Source of the DNA: JACJWR01 sp964627505
GTDB taxonomy: Bacteria; Actinomycetota; Actinomycetes; S36-B12; UBA10799
Length of the DNA stretch: 64,000 nt
Direction: 5' to 3'
NCBI GenBank assembly: GCA_964627505.1
Contig: CAZVKB010000003.1
Location: 6,576-70,575, forward strand
Below are positions 1 to 8,782 of this stretch, piece after piece. Below the pieces are notes generated by a model that made no database searches, was not told where the DNA came from, and worked only from the letters and a program-made list of their open reading frames with translations. Each line of letters begins with the position of its first letter. Within the stretch, counting starts at the first letter, position 1. The translations under genes were made by a program, and so were the position numbers.

Positions 1-32
1 TCGAAGAGGACTCGGCGGCGGGCAGCGGATAG
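1..32 (+). CDS. C-terminal tail of an upstream gene (possibly a response regulator)
   Basis: Frame 3 is open from the window edge and reads EEDSAAGSG before a TAG stop at 30-32, nine bases before the sensor-kinase start at 42. Nothing in nine residues identifies a family. Kinase genes of this type usually follow their response regulator, so a regulator is the natural guess, but that is inference from context only. Confidence 0.4.
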   Translation, partial: EEDSAAGSG

Positions 33-41
33 GTCAAGCTC

Positions 42-1322
42 GTGTACCGACTCTTCTTGTCCGCCACGTTGCGGGTTTCCTTCATCACTGTGACGCTGAT
101 GGCCATCGTGCTGGGGTCGACAGCGGCGTATTTCATCCATCGCATCTACGACGAGCAGGCTGCGACGTTGGCGTCGCGCACCGCCGTGGCCGTGGCCTTC
201 CGGGAAGCCAGTGACCTGTCTGTGACTCCGGAATATCTGGAATCGATTGCCGGAAGCGACTCGGTGAAAGTGACATATGCCAATGGGCAAACGGTGATTG
301 TCGAGGGTGACTCGCCGGGACCGGAGTTCCTGGCCACGCGGGTGGACCCCTTGGGCGAGTTCAGCGTCACCGCTGGGATCAATCAGCGGGAGTTCTACAT
401 CGCCCTGGGAATCGTGCTCGGCATCGTGATCATCGTCTCGTTCATTTCACTGGGGGTGGCCTACCGCGTGGCCGATCGGGAGTCACGCCGAGTCAATCGA
501 CCGCTCGGCGATCTCGCCGCGCACGCCGAAACCATCGGCAGCGGTCGACATGTGCGCAAGGCCAAACCGACTGGGATCGACGAGGTGGACCGGATCGCGC
601 GCGTGTTGGACGATCGCGGAGCTCGGGTGCGTGAGGTGCTCGAAGCCGAGCGTCGGACCTCCCGGGAGATGAGCCACCAGGTGCGCACCCCGCTTACAGC
701 TTTGACTCTGCGGCTCGAAGAGATCATCCACACCGACGACCTCACCGAAGCTAAGGCGGAGGCCGCGGTCGGCGTGGTGCAGATCGAACGCCTCACCGAT
801 GTCATCGACCAACTCGTCAAAGGGCGACGGGAAGGTGTGCGGATGGAACAGGAGGCGGTGGACCTCGTGCGCCTCGTGGATGAGCAAATGGTGGAGTGGT
901 ACCCGGCCTTTGCCATCCGCAGACGCCGCATCACCTTGCAGACCCCGGGGCCGGTAGTGGCCTGGGCAAGCCGCAACGGGCAAAGCCAGGTGCTGGCTAC
1001 GCTGATCGAGAACTGTCTGATCCATGGTCGGGGGGACGTGCTGATCCGGTTGCGCCAGTCCGGGACGTCGGCTGTGATCGAGGTGGTGGACACGCGGGGG
1101 GTCATGCGGTTGAAAGAGCACGAAGACCCCTTCGAACGGGGGGTGTCGGCCAGCGGGACCGGGTTGGGGTTGGCGCTGGCGCGCACGTTGGTGGCTGCCG
1201 ATGACGGGGACATCGCGTTGACCTCACGCAAGCCGGTGACGTTCACCGTCTATCTGCCGCTGTTCGCCGAGCAACAGTCCGAATCCGTGCCGGTGGGGCA
1301 GGGCGAAGTCGGGCCGGCGTAA
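42..1322 (+). CDS. Membrane sensor histidine kinase
   Basis: A two-component sensor kinase of 426 residues. Two membrane segments at about residues 10-32 and 119-141 flank an extracytoplasmic loop of roughly 85 residues. A HAMP-like linker follows, then the dimerisation/phosphoacceptor box (SREMSHQVRTPLTAL, His212). The ATPase domain carries the N-box (LIENCLIHG, Asn324), a degenerate G1 box around Asp350 and the G2 box GTGLGLAL (372-379). It should autophosphorylate on His212 and pass phosphate to a cytoplasmic regulator. It starts with GTG at 42, nine bases after the stop of a gene cut by the window edge, which may be its partner. The signal is unknown. The kinase call is secure from motif order. 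Confidence 0.9.
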   Translation: MYRLFLSATLRVSFITVTLMAIVLGSTAAYFIHRIYDEQAATLASRTAVAVAFREASDLSVTPEYLESIAGSDSVKVTYANGQTVIVEGDSPGPEFLATRVDPLGEFSVTAGINQREFYIALGIVLGIVIIVSFISLGVAYRVADRESRRVNRPLGDLAAHAETIGSGRHVRKAKPTGIDEVDRIARVLDDRGARVREVLEAERRTSREMSHQVRTPLTALTLRLEEIIHTDDLTEAKAEAAVGVVQIERLTDVIDQLVKGRREGVRMEQEAVDLVRLVDEQMVEWYPAFAIRRRRITLQTPGPVVAWASRNGQSQVLATLIENCLIHGRGDVLIRLRQSGTSAVIEVVDTRGVMRLKEHEDPFERGVSASGTGLGLALARTLVAADDGDIALTSRKPVTFTVYLPLFAEQQSESVPVGQGEVGPA

Positions 1323-1352
1323 CTGGGCGCGTGTCGAGAGTCCGACGTCGGT

Positions 1353-1889
1353 TTAGATTTCGACGGTGCCGAGCAACCGCTCGCGCTCTGCTGCGTCGTC
1401 CACCTCGGGGAAGACGAACTTGCGGTAGGACCAGAAGCGGAACATGGTGCCGAGCGCCAGGCCAACGACGTTGGCAGAGATGTTGTCGGCCAGCGGGCTG
1501 TCCAACCCCAAGGCGTAGTGACTGAACCACAGACACCCCACCGCAATGAGCATGGCTACGCCGTTCAGGGCGAAAAACAGCACGTACTCTCGGGTGAACG
1601 ACGTACGTCCGCGGTGTTTGAAGGTCCAGAACCGGTTGCCGAAGTAGGCCACCGTCGTGGCTGCGGCGACCGAGACGATTTTGGCTGTGAGGGGCTTGCC
1701 TTCCAGCGGGCCGAAGTACAGCAGCAAGTTGAAAAGGCCGATGTCGACGACCAGTGCGCTCAAGCCCACGATGCCGAATTTGGCGATTTCGCGGTACAAA
1801 CCCGCCAACTTGGCGTAGGCCCGAGCCACCAACCCCGTCCGGGGACTGGTCACGTGCACGGGACTGCTGGTGTCGGTGGGGGTAGGCAC
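1353..1889 (-). CDS. GtrA-family membrane protein
   Basis: A protein of about 178 residues with four hydrophobic segments and the GtrA signature (KFGIVGLSALVVDIGLFNLL near the start, YFGNRFWTF in the middle, FRFWSYRKFVF near the end). GtrA-like proteins are thought to flip or position polyprenyl-linked sugars for cell-envelope glycosylation. I start it at the GTG at 1889, because a TACTCT hexamer lies exactly six bases upstream and the codons further upstream do not look like a GtrA N-terminus. Its end converges on the kinase gene, and it is divergent from the acyl-CoA dehydrogenase at 1990. In mycobacteria the equivalent gene also sits beside purK. The substrate cannot be read from sequence. 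Confidence 0.82.
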   Translation of the reverse strand: MPTPTDTSSPVHVTSPRTGLVARAYAKLAGLYREIAKFGIVGLSALVVDIGLFNLLLYFGPLEGKPLTAKIVSVAAATTVAYFGNRFWTFKHRGRTSFTREYVLFFALNGVAMLIAVGCLWFSHYALGLDSPLADNISANVVGLALGTMFRFWSYRKFVFPEVDDAAERERLLGTVEI

Positions 1890-1895
1890 CGCTCT

Positions 1896-1901
1896 AGAGT
1901 A
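1896..1901 (-). promoter_or_regulatory. -10 box of a leaderless promoter for the GtrA gene
   Basis: Read on the minus strand the hexamer is TACTCT, followed by six bases and then the GTG start at 1889. That spacing would put transcription initiation at the start codon. No clear -35 is visible. Confidence 0.45.
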
Positions 1902-1989
1902 CCTGTGACAACTGCGTTCCCGACAGGTCTCGCGTGCGTGAGTCTGATCACCACGGGTGCGCATCGCCCCCTCGTCAGCGGAGTTTGCC

Positions 1990-3144
1990 ATGGATTTGCA
2001 CCTGTCGGATGAGCACGAAGCACTTCGGGAAGCCGTCGCCGAGTTCGCCCGAACGGAGGTGGCACCGGTCATCGGTGATTACTACGCCCGTGGCGAGTTC
2101 CCCTTGCCACTCGTGGCGTCCATGGCCGAGATGGGGCTCTTCGGCTTGCCCTTCCCGGAGGAATACGGGGGCATGGGTGGCGACTACGTCGCCTTGTGCG
2201 TGGCGATCGAGGAATTGGCGCGAGTGGATTCGTCCATCGCGATCACGCTGGAGGCGGGGGTATCGCTGGGTGCGATGCCGATCTATCGGTTTGGCAGCGA
2301 AGAACTCAAGCGGGAGTGGCTGCCGAGACTGGCCCGGGGCGAGATTCTAGGTGCCTTCGGACTCACCGAACCTGACGCTGGGTCAGATGCTGGCGGCACG
2401 GCCACCACGGCAGTCCGCGATGGCGACGAATGGGTGATCAACGGTTCCAAAGCGTTCATCACCAACTCGGGCACGGACATCACCGGTTTGGTGACAGTGA
2501 CCGCGGTCACCGGCCGCGATGAGCGCGGGCGGAAAGAAATCTCGAGCATTCTGGTGCCGGCGGGCACGCCCGGTTTTTCGGTGGCACCGGGTTATCGCAA
2601 GGTCGGCTGGGACGCCTCAGACACCCACGAGTTGTCCTTCGTCGATGTGCGCGTCCCGCTGGGCAACCTGGTGGGCGACGAGGGGCGCGGGTATGCCCAG
2701 TTCCTGCGGATCTTGGACGAGGGTCGGATCGCGATCGCCGCGTTGGCTGCGGGCCTGGCACAGGGGTGTGTGGACGAGTCGGTGTCGTACGCCCTCACTC
2801 GCCAGGCTTTTGGCCAGCCGATCGCGGCAAACCAGGCAGTAGCCTTCATGATTGCCGATATGGAGGCACGTGCGCACACGTCGCGGGTGCTGTGGCGAGA
2901 GGCGGCGGGTCGCATGCAGCGCGGCGAATCTTTCAAGCATCAGGCGGCCATTGCCAAGATGGTCACAAGTGAGGCGGCGATGGACAACGCCCGCGCGGCG
3001 ACCCAAGTTCACGGCGGCGCGGGATTCACCATCGATTATCCCGTGGGACGGTTCTACCGCGATGCCAAGATTCTGGAAATCGGGGAAGGCACCACGCAGG
3101 TGCAACAACTATTGATCGCCCGGGAGTTAGGACTTCCCACATGA
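1990..3144 (+). CDS. Acyl-CoA dehydrogenase (first copy)
   Basis: A flavoprotein of 384 residues of the acyl-CoA dehydrogenase superfamily: helical N-domain, beta middle domain with the FAD-binding signatures (FGLTEPDAGSDAG and the WVINGSKAFITN stretch), and a C-terminal helical bundle ending in GEGTTQVQQLLIAREL. The glutamate of GEGTTQ sits where the catalytic base of the family is expected. It would introduce a trans-2,3 double bond into an acyl-CoA and pass electrons to ETF. I start it at the ATG at 1990, which has a CGGAG six bases upstream. Its stop overlaps the epimerase start by ATGA, so the two are probably translated together. Chain-length preference cannot be deduced. Confidence 0.9.
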   Translation: MDLHLSDEHEALREAVAEFARTEVAPVIGDYYARGEFPLPLVASMAEMGLFGLPFPEEYGGMGGDYVALCVAIEELARVDSSIAITLEAGVSLGAMPIYRFGSEELKREWLPRLARGEILGAFGLTEPDAGSDAGGTATTAVRDGDEWVINGSKAFITNSGTDITGLVTVTAVTGRDERGRKEISSILVPAGTPGFSVAPGYRKVGWDASDTHELSFVDVRVPLGNLVGDEGRGYAQFLRILDEGRIAIAALAAGLAQGCVDESVSYALTRQAFGQPIAANQAVAFMIADMEARAHTSRVLWREAAGRMQRGESFKHQAAIAKMVTSEAAMDNARAATQVHGGAGFTIDYPVGRFYRDAKILEIGEGTTQVQQLLIARELGLPT

Positions 3145-4106
3145 CATCTTCGTACGCGGTTGTGGGCGGGCCAGCGCCACAGGCGGCCGGATTAGCCGTG
3201 CTGCGGATGAGTTCGCCGGCTGGGCTCGAGGCAGAGTTTGTGCCCGATGCCGGCATGGTGGGCTGCTCGTTGCGGCATCGGGGCGCCGAATTGCTGGGTC
3301 AGCGCGCGGGCATGTCCGCCTATTTACAACGCGGCGCCACGTTCGGGATTCCGCTGCTTGCGCCGTGGGCCAATCGGCTGGGTGCGGACGTCTATGAAGT
3401 GGCGGGCTCGACCGTCTCGGTCACCGGCGTGCGCGGCGTGCATCGGGATGGCAACGGGCTGGCGCTGCACGGACTTCTGGCCGCGGCCGGAGGTTGGCAA
3501 GTGACCACCGCCACTGGGGGTGTGGACCGGGCTCGAATTGCGGCGCGACTGGCCTTCACCGGCGAGCGGGCGGAGTTTCCGGCATTTCCGTTCCCCCACG
3601 ACCTTGAGGTTGCCGTGGACCTTGTGGACACACGGCTCTCGATCACCACCACGGTGACGCCGACGACGAGCAAGGACGTGCCGATCGCGTTCGGCTGGCA
3701 TCCCTACTTCACACTTCCAGGCGTGCCGCGGTCGGACTGGCGGGTGCATTTGCCCTTCCGCACGAGATTGGAACTCGACGACAGATCGCTGCCCACCGGC
3801 ACCCGGAAAACGGTGTCGTTCGCTGATGCACCGTTGGGAGAGCGCACATTCGATGATCTGTTCGCAGATGTGGCCCCTGGCGACACGGCGTGGATTTCCG
3901 GCGGTGGTCGCCGCATCAGTGTCACCTACGGCGAGGGGTATCCCTACGGAGTGGTGTTTGCGCCAGCTGGCGACGCGCTGATTGCCATTGAGCCGATGAC
4001 TGCGCCCACCGACCCATTCCGGCCGGGGCGGAAAGTCGTGATGGCACCCGCCGGCGGGTCGTATGCAGCGACGTATGTGATCGAAGTCAGTGAGGTGCGC
4101 TCGTGA
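3141..4106 (+). CDS. Aldose 1-epimerase family protein
   Basis: A 321-residue protein of the galactose mutarotase fold. The tract FGWHPYFTLPG carries the catalytic-type histidine, and the N-terminal NRLGADVYEV and LHGLL stretches are typical of the family. Such enzymes interconvert alpha and beta anomers of free sugars or act on hexose phosphates; the exact sugar is not evident here. The ATG overlaps the stop of the acyl-CoA dehydrogenase, and its own TGA overlaps the purK start (GTGA), so it sits inside a tightly packed operon. The functional link to either neighbour is unclear. Confidence 0.82.
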   Translation: MTSSYAVVGGPAPQAAGLAVLRMSSPAGLEAEFVPDAGMVGCSLRHRGAELLGQRAGMSAYLQRGATFGIPLLAPWANRLGADVYEVAGSTVSVTGVRGVHRDGNGLALHGLLAAAGGWQVTTATGGVDRARIAARLAFTGERAEFPAFPFPHDLEVAVDLVDTRLSITTTVTPTTSKDVPIAFGWHPYFTLPGVPRSDWRVHLPFRTRLELDDRSLPTGTRKTVSFADAPLGERTFDDLFADVAPGDTAWISGGGRRISVTYGEGYPYGVVFAPAGDALIAIEPMTAPTDPFRPGRKVVMAPAGGSYAATYVIEVSEVRS

Positions 4107-5251
4107 CGCGACCGGTGGTGGGCATCGTCGGCGGCGGACAGTTGGCGCGCATGACCGCACCTGCGGCAGAAGCGCTCGATGTGCACCTGCGGGTGTTGGC
4201 GGCGCGCCCGGATGACTCCGCCGCGCAGGTGATTCCGGATACGGTGATCGGCGATCATGACGATTTGGAAGCGCTGCTGGCATTTGCCGACGGCTGTGAC
4301 GTGGTGACATTCGATCATGAGCATGTGCCGCCGGCCCACTTGCGCACGTTGCAGGAGCGGGGAGTGCTGGTGCGTCCAGGGCCGGACGCGCTCGTGCATG
4401 CCCAGGACAAAATTGTCATGCGGGAAGCCCTGAGCCAAGCTGGCTTGCCCTGTCCCCGGTGGGCGGAGGTGGCCGATGCCGACGATGTGGCCCTATTTGC
4501 GAGCGCGGAAGACTGGCCGGTCGTGCTCAAGGTGTCCCGCGGTGGCTACGACGGTCGGGGGGTCTGGGTGGTGTCGAGCCGCGACGAGGCGGCGGACGTG
4601 ATGGCCAGCACCGCATTGGTGCCCGGTGCGCGCTGGCTGGCGGAAGAAAAGGTGGACTTCATTCGCGAATTGTCCGCACAAGTGGCGCGCTCGCCGCACG
4701 GGCAGGCGGTGGCCTATCCGGTGGTTGCGAGCCTGCAGGTCAACGGCATCTGCAAAGAGGTCGTGGCCCCCGCGGTGGATATGAGCGCGGAGCATTCGGC
4801 GCGGGCGCAGCGGGTGGCACTCGACATCGCCGCGGTGCTTGGGGTGGAGGGCATGTTGGCGGTGGAGATGTTCGACACCGATCGTGGCGTGCTCGTCAAC
4901 GAATTAGCGATGCGCCCGCACAACACCGGGCACTGGAGTATCGAGGGCGCCGACACTTCCCAATTCGAGAACCACCTGCGGGCGGTGCTGGATCTCCCCC
5001 TGGGTGCGCCGACCCCGCGGGCCAACGTGGCGGTGATGGTGAACATCCTGGGCGGGTCGTATCCGGATCTGCATCGGGCGCTGCTGCACGTGATGGCCCG
5101 GGATCCGGGGATCAAGGTTCACCTCTATGGCAAGCAGGTCCGTGCGGGCCGCAAGGTTGGGCATGTGACTGTCCTGGGGACGGATGTGGACGTGCTGCTG
5201 GAGCGGGCACGGCATGCGGCGGACTTCTTCGAGGGGACGATCGATGGCTGA
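4103..5251 (+). CDS. purK: N5-carboxyaminoimidazole ribonucleotide synthase
   Basis: PurK, 382 residues, an ATP-grasp enzyme that carboxylates aminoimidazole ribonucleotide at N5 with ATP and bicarbonate in de novo purine synthesis. The N-terminal GIVGGGQLARM and the FDHEHV stretch are family hallmarks, followed by the ATP-grasp core (KVSRGGYDGRGVW, EEKVDF) and the metal-binding region NELAMRPHNTGHWSIEGA. It starts with GTG at 4103, overlapping the epimerase stop by four bases, and its end overlaps purE by eight. PurK and PurE catalyse consecutive steps, so the coupling makes sense. Confidence 0.96.
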   Translation: MTRPVVGIVGGGQLARMTAPAAEALDVHLRVLAARPDDSAAQVIPDTVIGDHDDLEALLAFADGCDVVTFDHEHVPPAHLRTLQERGVLVRPGPDALVHAQDKIVMREALSQAGLPCPRWAEVADADDVALFASAEDWPVVLKVSRGGYDGRGVWVVSSRDEAADVMASTALVPGARWLAEEKVDFIRELSAQVARSPHGQAVAYPVVASLQVNGICKEVVAPAVDMSAEHSARAQRVALDIAAVLGVEGMLAVEMFDTDRGVLVNELAMRPHNTGHWSIEGADTSQFENHLRAVLDLPLGAPTPRANVAVMVNILGGSYPDLHRALLHVMARDPGIKVHLYGKQVRAGRKVGHVTVLGTDVDVLLERARHAADFFEGTIDG

Positions 5252-5762
5252 CGGCGGATCAGCATCAGCGCCACGGGTGGCCGTGGTGATGGGTTCGGAT
5301 TCGGACTGGCGCGTGATGAGTGCGGCGGTTTCGGCGTTGGCGGAGTTCGACGTCGCCTGCGAGGTGGGCGTGGTGTCGGCGCATCGGATGCCCGAGGAGA
5401 TGATCGACTTCGGCCGGTCAGCGGCTGATCGGGGTCTAGAGGTGATCATCGCCGGGGCTGGCGGTGCGGCACACCTGCCGGGCATGCTCGCGAGTGTGAC
5501 GTCGTTGCCGGTGATCGGGGTGCCGGTGTCGTTGGCCAACTTGGATGGGCTGGATTCGTTGCTGTCAATCGTGCAGATGCCGGCCGGGGTGCCGGTTGCC
5601 ACCGTAGCGGTGGACAACGCGCGCAACGCCGGGCTGCTGGCTGTCCGAATCCTGGCCACCGCTGATCCGGGATTACGCGCGCAGATGGACGATTTCCGGG
5701 CGGAACTCGGTGAGACGGCTCGGGCCAAGGGCGCAGCGCTGCAGGAGCGGTTGCGGGGCTGA
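5244..5762 (+). CDS. purE: N5-CAIR mutase
   Basis: PurE, 172 residues, moves the carboxyl group of N5-CAIR to C4 to give CAIR, the step after PurK. Class I motifs are intact: MGSDSDW near the N-terminus, SAHRMPEEM with the catalytic histidine, and GAGGAAHLPGM. The ATG at 5244 lies inside the last codons of purK, so the two genes overlap by eight bases. A 244-base gap follows before the next gene, and it contains a palindromic repeat and an operator-like palindrome. Confidence 0.96.
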   Translation: MADGGSASAPRVAVVMGSDSDWRVMSAAVSALAEFDVACEVGVVSAHRMPEEMIDFGRSAADRGLEVIIAGAGGAAHLPGMLASVTSLPVIGVPVSLANLDGLDSLLSIVQMPAGVPVATVAVDNARNAGLLAVRILATADPGLRAQMDDFRAELGETARAKGAALQERLRG

Positions 5763-5796
5763 CGTCGTAGATGCGTATCGGCGGATGTGCTGCGTC

Positions 5797-5873
5797 GCCA
5801 AAATCGCCCAACACCCGCAGAATCGCCCATTGGCGTGTGGGCGATTCCACGGTTAATAGGCGATTCTTCGTAA
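5797..5873. repeat. Four-box palindromic repeat, copy A
   Basis: An intergenic element with four copies of a core close to AATCGCCCA: two in forward orientation (5801, 5820) and two inverted (5838, 5858), spaced 18-20 bases. The inner pair forms a perfect 10-bp inverted repeat (GAATCGCCCA at 5820-5829, TGGGCGATTC at 5838-5847, 8-base loop). The outer pair gives a shorter arm (AATCGCC/GGCGATT). A related copy lies at 55116-55190, aligning at roughly 70 percent by hand with one indel. Confidence 0.7.
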
Positions 5874-5970
5874 CATGCGTCGAGTCTGCTTCCACCCATT
5901 TTGCACGCGGGCGGGGTGGCACCTAAGCGGGCTACGGGCCGCATCGCCAGCTCCGCCGGGCGGTCGTAGC

Positions 5971-5987
5971 ATGGGGTGACACCCCAT
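5971..5987. promoter_or_regulatory. Perfect 8-1-8 palindrome, likely operator
   Basis: ATGGGGTGACACCCCAT is a perfect inverted repeat about the central A at 5979. It lies 20 bases before the GTG of the acyl-CoA dehydrogenase at 6007 and just upstream of its ribosome-binding site (AAGGAG, 5995-6000). Position and symmetry suit a dimeric repressor site, for example of a TetR-type fatty-acid regulator; the regulator is not in the window. Confidence 0.5.
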
Positions 5988-6006
5988 CGCACAAAGGAGC
6001 ATCCCC

Positions 6007-7155
6007 GTGGACGCTGGCATCTACGCCCTGCCCGAGGAGTATGTCGAACTACAGCAGGCTGTCCGGGCGCTCGCCCGCGACAAGATCGCCCCGCGCGCTG
6101 CTGAGATCGATGCGAAAGCGGAGTTTCCGTGGGATGTCTACGAGGCGCTGGTGGCCAGCGGCTTCCACGCCATTCACATCCCGGAGGCGTACGACGGCAT
6201 GGGCGGCGACAACCTGGCCTCCGCGCTCGTCGTGGAAGAGATTGCGCGCGTCTGCGGCTCGAGTTCGCTGATCCCCGCGGTCAACAAACTTGGCACCACG
6301 CCGCTGCTGGTCGGAGCATCGGAGGAGGTCAAGCAGCGTTACCTGACTGAGGTCGCCAGTGGTGAGGCGATGTTCTCATACGGGCTCTCCGAACCTGAGG
6401 CTGGTTCAGATGCCGCCAGCATGCGTACGAAAGTCACCCCAGATGGTGACGGCTGGCTGCTCAACGGTAACAAAAGGTGGATCACCGGGGCCGGCATCTC
6501 CAAGTACTACACCGTGCTCGCCACAGCCGACCCAGCTGCGGGGGCTCGCGGAATCACCGCGTTTGTCGTGCACGCCGATGATGAGGGATTCACCCTCGGC
6601 GCAGAAGAGAACAAACTTGGGATCAAAGGTTCGCCGACCCGGGAACTGTACTTCGACAACGTGCGACTGCCCGCTGATCGACTCGTGGGCGAGGTGGGCG
6701 AGGGTTGGAAGATCGCCATGAAGACACTCGACATCACCCGCGTCACCATCGGTGCACAAGCGGTTGGCATGGCCCAAGGTGCGCTCGACGTCGCGCTGGC
6801 CTATGCCCAGGAGCGTAAGCAGTTTGGCAAGGCGATTTCCGATTTCCAAGGCATCCAATTCATGTTGGCCGACATGGCCATGCAGATCGAAGCCGCCCGA
6901 CAGCTGGTGTACCACGCCGCTGCAGCCAGTGATCGCGGTGACGCGAACGTAACCTTCCTCGGATCGGCGGCAAAGTGCTTCGCCTCTGACACCGCGATGA
7001 AGGTGACGGTGGATGTGGTGCAGGTGCTTGGCGGCTACGGCTACGTCAAGGACTACCCGGCCGAACGGTTCATGCGCGATGCCAAGATCACCCAGATCTA
7101 CGAAGGTACTAACCAGATCCAGCGACTGGTGATGGCTCGGCAACTACTCGGTTAA
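6007..7155 (+). CDS. Acyl-CoA dehydrogenase (FadE25-like, second copy)
   Basis: A 382-residue acyl-CoA dehydrogenase. FAD-contact motifs FSYGLSEPEAGSDA and LNGNKRWITGAG are in place, and the C-terminus has YEGTNQIQRLVMARQLLG, whose glutamate is the usual catalytic base. Position beside purE/purK matches fadE25 in mycobacteria. It starts with GTG at 6007, preceded by an AAGGAG Shine-Dalgarno six bases away. Unlike the first copy it stands alone, with its own upstream palindrome, so it is probably regulated separately. It would oxidise acyl-CoA in beta-oxidation or branched-chain amino acid breakdown; the substrate is unknown. Confidence 0.92.
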   Translation: MDAGIYALPEEYVELQQAVRALARDKIAPRAAEIDAKAEFPWDVYEALVASGFHAIHIPEAYDGMGGDNLASALVVEEIARVCGSSSLIPAVNKLGTTPLLVGASEEVKQRYLTEVASGEAMFSYGLSEPEAGSDAASMRTKVTPDGDGWLLNGNKRWITGAGISKYYTVLATADPAAGARGITAFVVHADDEGFTLGAEENKLGIKGSPTRELYFDNVRLPADRLVGEVGEGWKIAMKTLDITRVTIGAQAVGMAQGALDVALAYAQERKQFGKAISDFQGIQFMLADMAMQIEAARQLVYHAAAASDRGDANVTFLGSAAKCFASDTAMKVTVDVVQVLGGYGYVKDYPAERFMRDAKITQIYEGTNQIQRLVMARQLLG

Positions 7156-7195
7156 GGCTGCGTTGTCCCCGCATCCCGACTGACCGGGGCGGTCG

Positions 7196-8656
7196 CTAAC
7201 TGCAAATGTCGTCGGCCGCGGTCTTGGGCTCCGCGGTGGGCACTGGATCCCCGCCGCTGGCTGGGGCGGTCGCCGTCGGCGAGGCCGCGGTCACGGTGAA
7301 CTTGCTGACCCCGGTGAAGTCCGGCGCCACAGTGATCCGGAACGTACCGCCCAAACCGGGCACGGCAACGACTTCGGCATTCGGCAGAGCAGCACGCACC
7401 GTCTCCAGCGATATGTCGTACTCCGGGTCGTACTCCACCTTGGTGCGACTCACAGAAGATCCGTTGCCAGTGTCAACCACCTCGAAACCGGCTGCGGTCA
7501 GTTGACTGGCGGCCTCCTTCGCCCGGCCCGGAACCCCGGTGCCGTTGAGCACAACGAGTGTGATGTCAGACGGGTGTCGCACCACCTGCGGCAACGCTGC
7601 TTCTGCCGCGGCGATGGTGTCGGCGGCACTACCGTCTTGACGCAGCGCCGAGAAGAGTTCAGTGCTCGCCGCTTCGTCCCAGAGCACTGCAGCACCACCG
7701 TCGCGCAAGGTCTTGGTTCCCCCCAATGGGACGGTCTGGAACCGCACCCGACTGGGGTCAGCCCGTCGCAGGCGCTCGGAAAGTTCTCGCGCCCGAGCAG
7801 CGTTGAGTCCGGGGTCGGTGGTGATGCTGGCAAGCACCGTTGAGAGTACGGAACTGAAGCGAGCGGGGTTCAGCAGCATCGACGGGCTGGCCAACTGGGA
7901 AAACATCGCGGCCCCGAACGCCTGCTGCCGACCCATCCGGCCGAGATCCGCGGTGGGATCGAAAGCCCGCGCTCGGACGAAGGCCAAGGCTTGTTCGCTG
8001 GCCAGTACGCTGCGACCGGCTGGAATGTCGAGGCCGGACTTCTCGTCCTCGATCGCCTCTGGCACACAAACTTCCACTCCGCCAACCGCGTCCACGATGT
8101 CGAGGAAGCCGACGAAGTCCACCTCGGCATAGTGATCAATGCGCACACCGGTGGCATCCTCCACCGTTTCGATCAACAAGGTCGGCCCGCCGGCGCCGTA
8201 GGCGGAGTTGAGTTTGGCCACAGCTGCCTCACGCTGGTCGCCTTCGCTGTCGACGTGCGCAGGGACGGTCACGGCCGAATCCCGCGGCAGGCTCACCACA
8301 TCGATCGAGCCGTCGGTGCTCAGGTGCACCAGCAACATGGTGTCGGTGTTTCGGCCGAAGTCGTCGGTGCCTAGGTGCAGCGCGAGTCGTTCGTCTTCGC
8401 TCAGGGCGGAACGGTCATCGGAACCCACAACGAGGATGTTGACTCCGGAGTCGTCTTCCGGTCGATCCGAAATGCCAGCGAACACATCCGCATGTCGCAT
8501 CTGACCGCTGTAGTGGGAGACCGCCGCGTACGACAGGCCAGAAACGGTGAGGACTCCAGCGCTGGCCAACGCGGCAGCCGCCAGCAGCGGACGCCGACGT
8601 ACGAGGCGTCGCCAGGCAGGCTCAGATGGGGGGTTCTGGGCAGCTTGACCAGTCAT
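7196..8656 (-). CDS. LytR-CpsA-Psr (LCP) family cell-wall ligase, copy 1
   Basis: A 486-residue membrane-anchored protein: short cytoplasmic tail, a transmembrane segment (about residues 26-48), the LCP domain (VVGSDDR, then VVSLPRDSAVTVP with its arginine and aspartate) and a C-terminal LytR_C domain around LVVLNGTGVPGRAKEAA. LCP enzymes transfer polyprenyl-phosphate-linked glycopolymers onto peptidoglycan, in mycobacteria arabinogalactan. It ends in a short tail finishing ICS. The ATG at 8656 has a GGGGA seven bases upstream. It lies 126 bases after the glycosyltransferase gene on the same strand; a second LCP of the same length is at 11589. Confidence 0.92.
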   Translation of the reverse strand: MTGQAAQNPPSEPAWRRLVRRRPLLAAAALASAGVLTVSGLSYAAVSHYSGQMRHADVFAGISDRPEDDSGVNILVVGSDDRSALSEDERLALHLGTDDFGRNTDTMLLVHLSTDGSIDVVSLPRDSAVTVPAHVDSEGDQREAAVAKLNSAYGAGGPTLLIETVEDATGVRIDHYAEVDFVGFLDIVDAVGGVEVCVPEAIEDEKSGLDIPAGRSVLASEQALAFVRARAFDPTADLGRMGRQQAFGAAMFSQLASPSMLLNPARFSSVLSTVLASITTDPGLNAARARELSERLRRADPSRVRFQTVPLGGTKTLRDGGAAVLWDEAASTELFSALRQDGSAADTIAAAEAALPQVVRHPSDITLVVLNGTGVPGRAKEAASQLTAAGFEVVDTGNGSSVSRTKVEYDPEYDISLETVRAALPNAEVVAVPGLGGTFRITVAPDFTGVSKFTVTAASPTATAPASGGDPVPTAEPKTAADDICS

Positions 8657-8782
8657 GACTTTGTCCCCATCCGCTGAAACTTTTGCTGGTACCGCGCCAG
8701 AGACTGTACGACGATTCCGCGTGGGTCCCGCTGCGCCACACCGCGACGTCCATGTGCGCCCCAGACGGCCGTCCCGCCCAGG

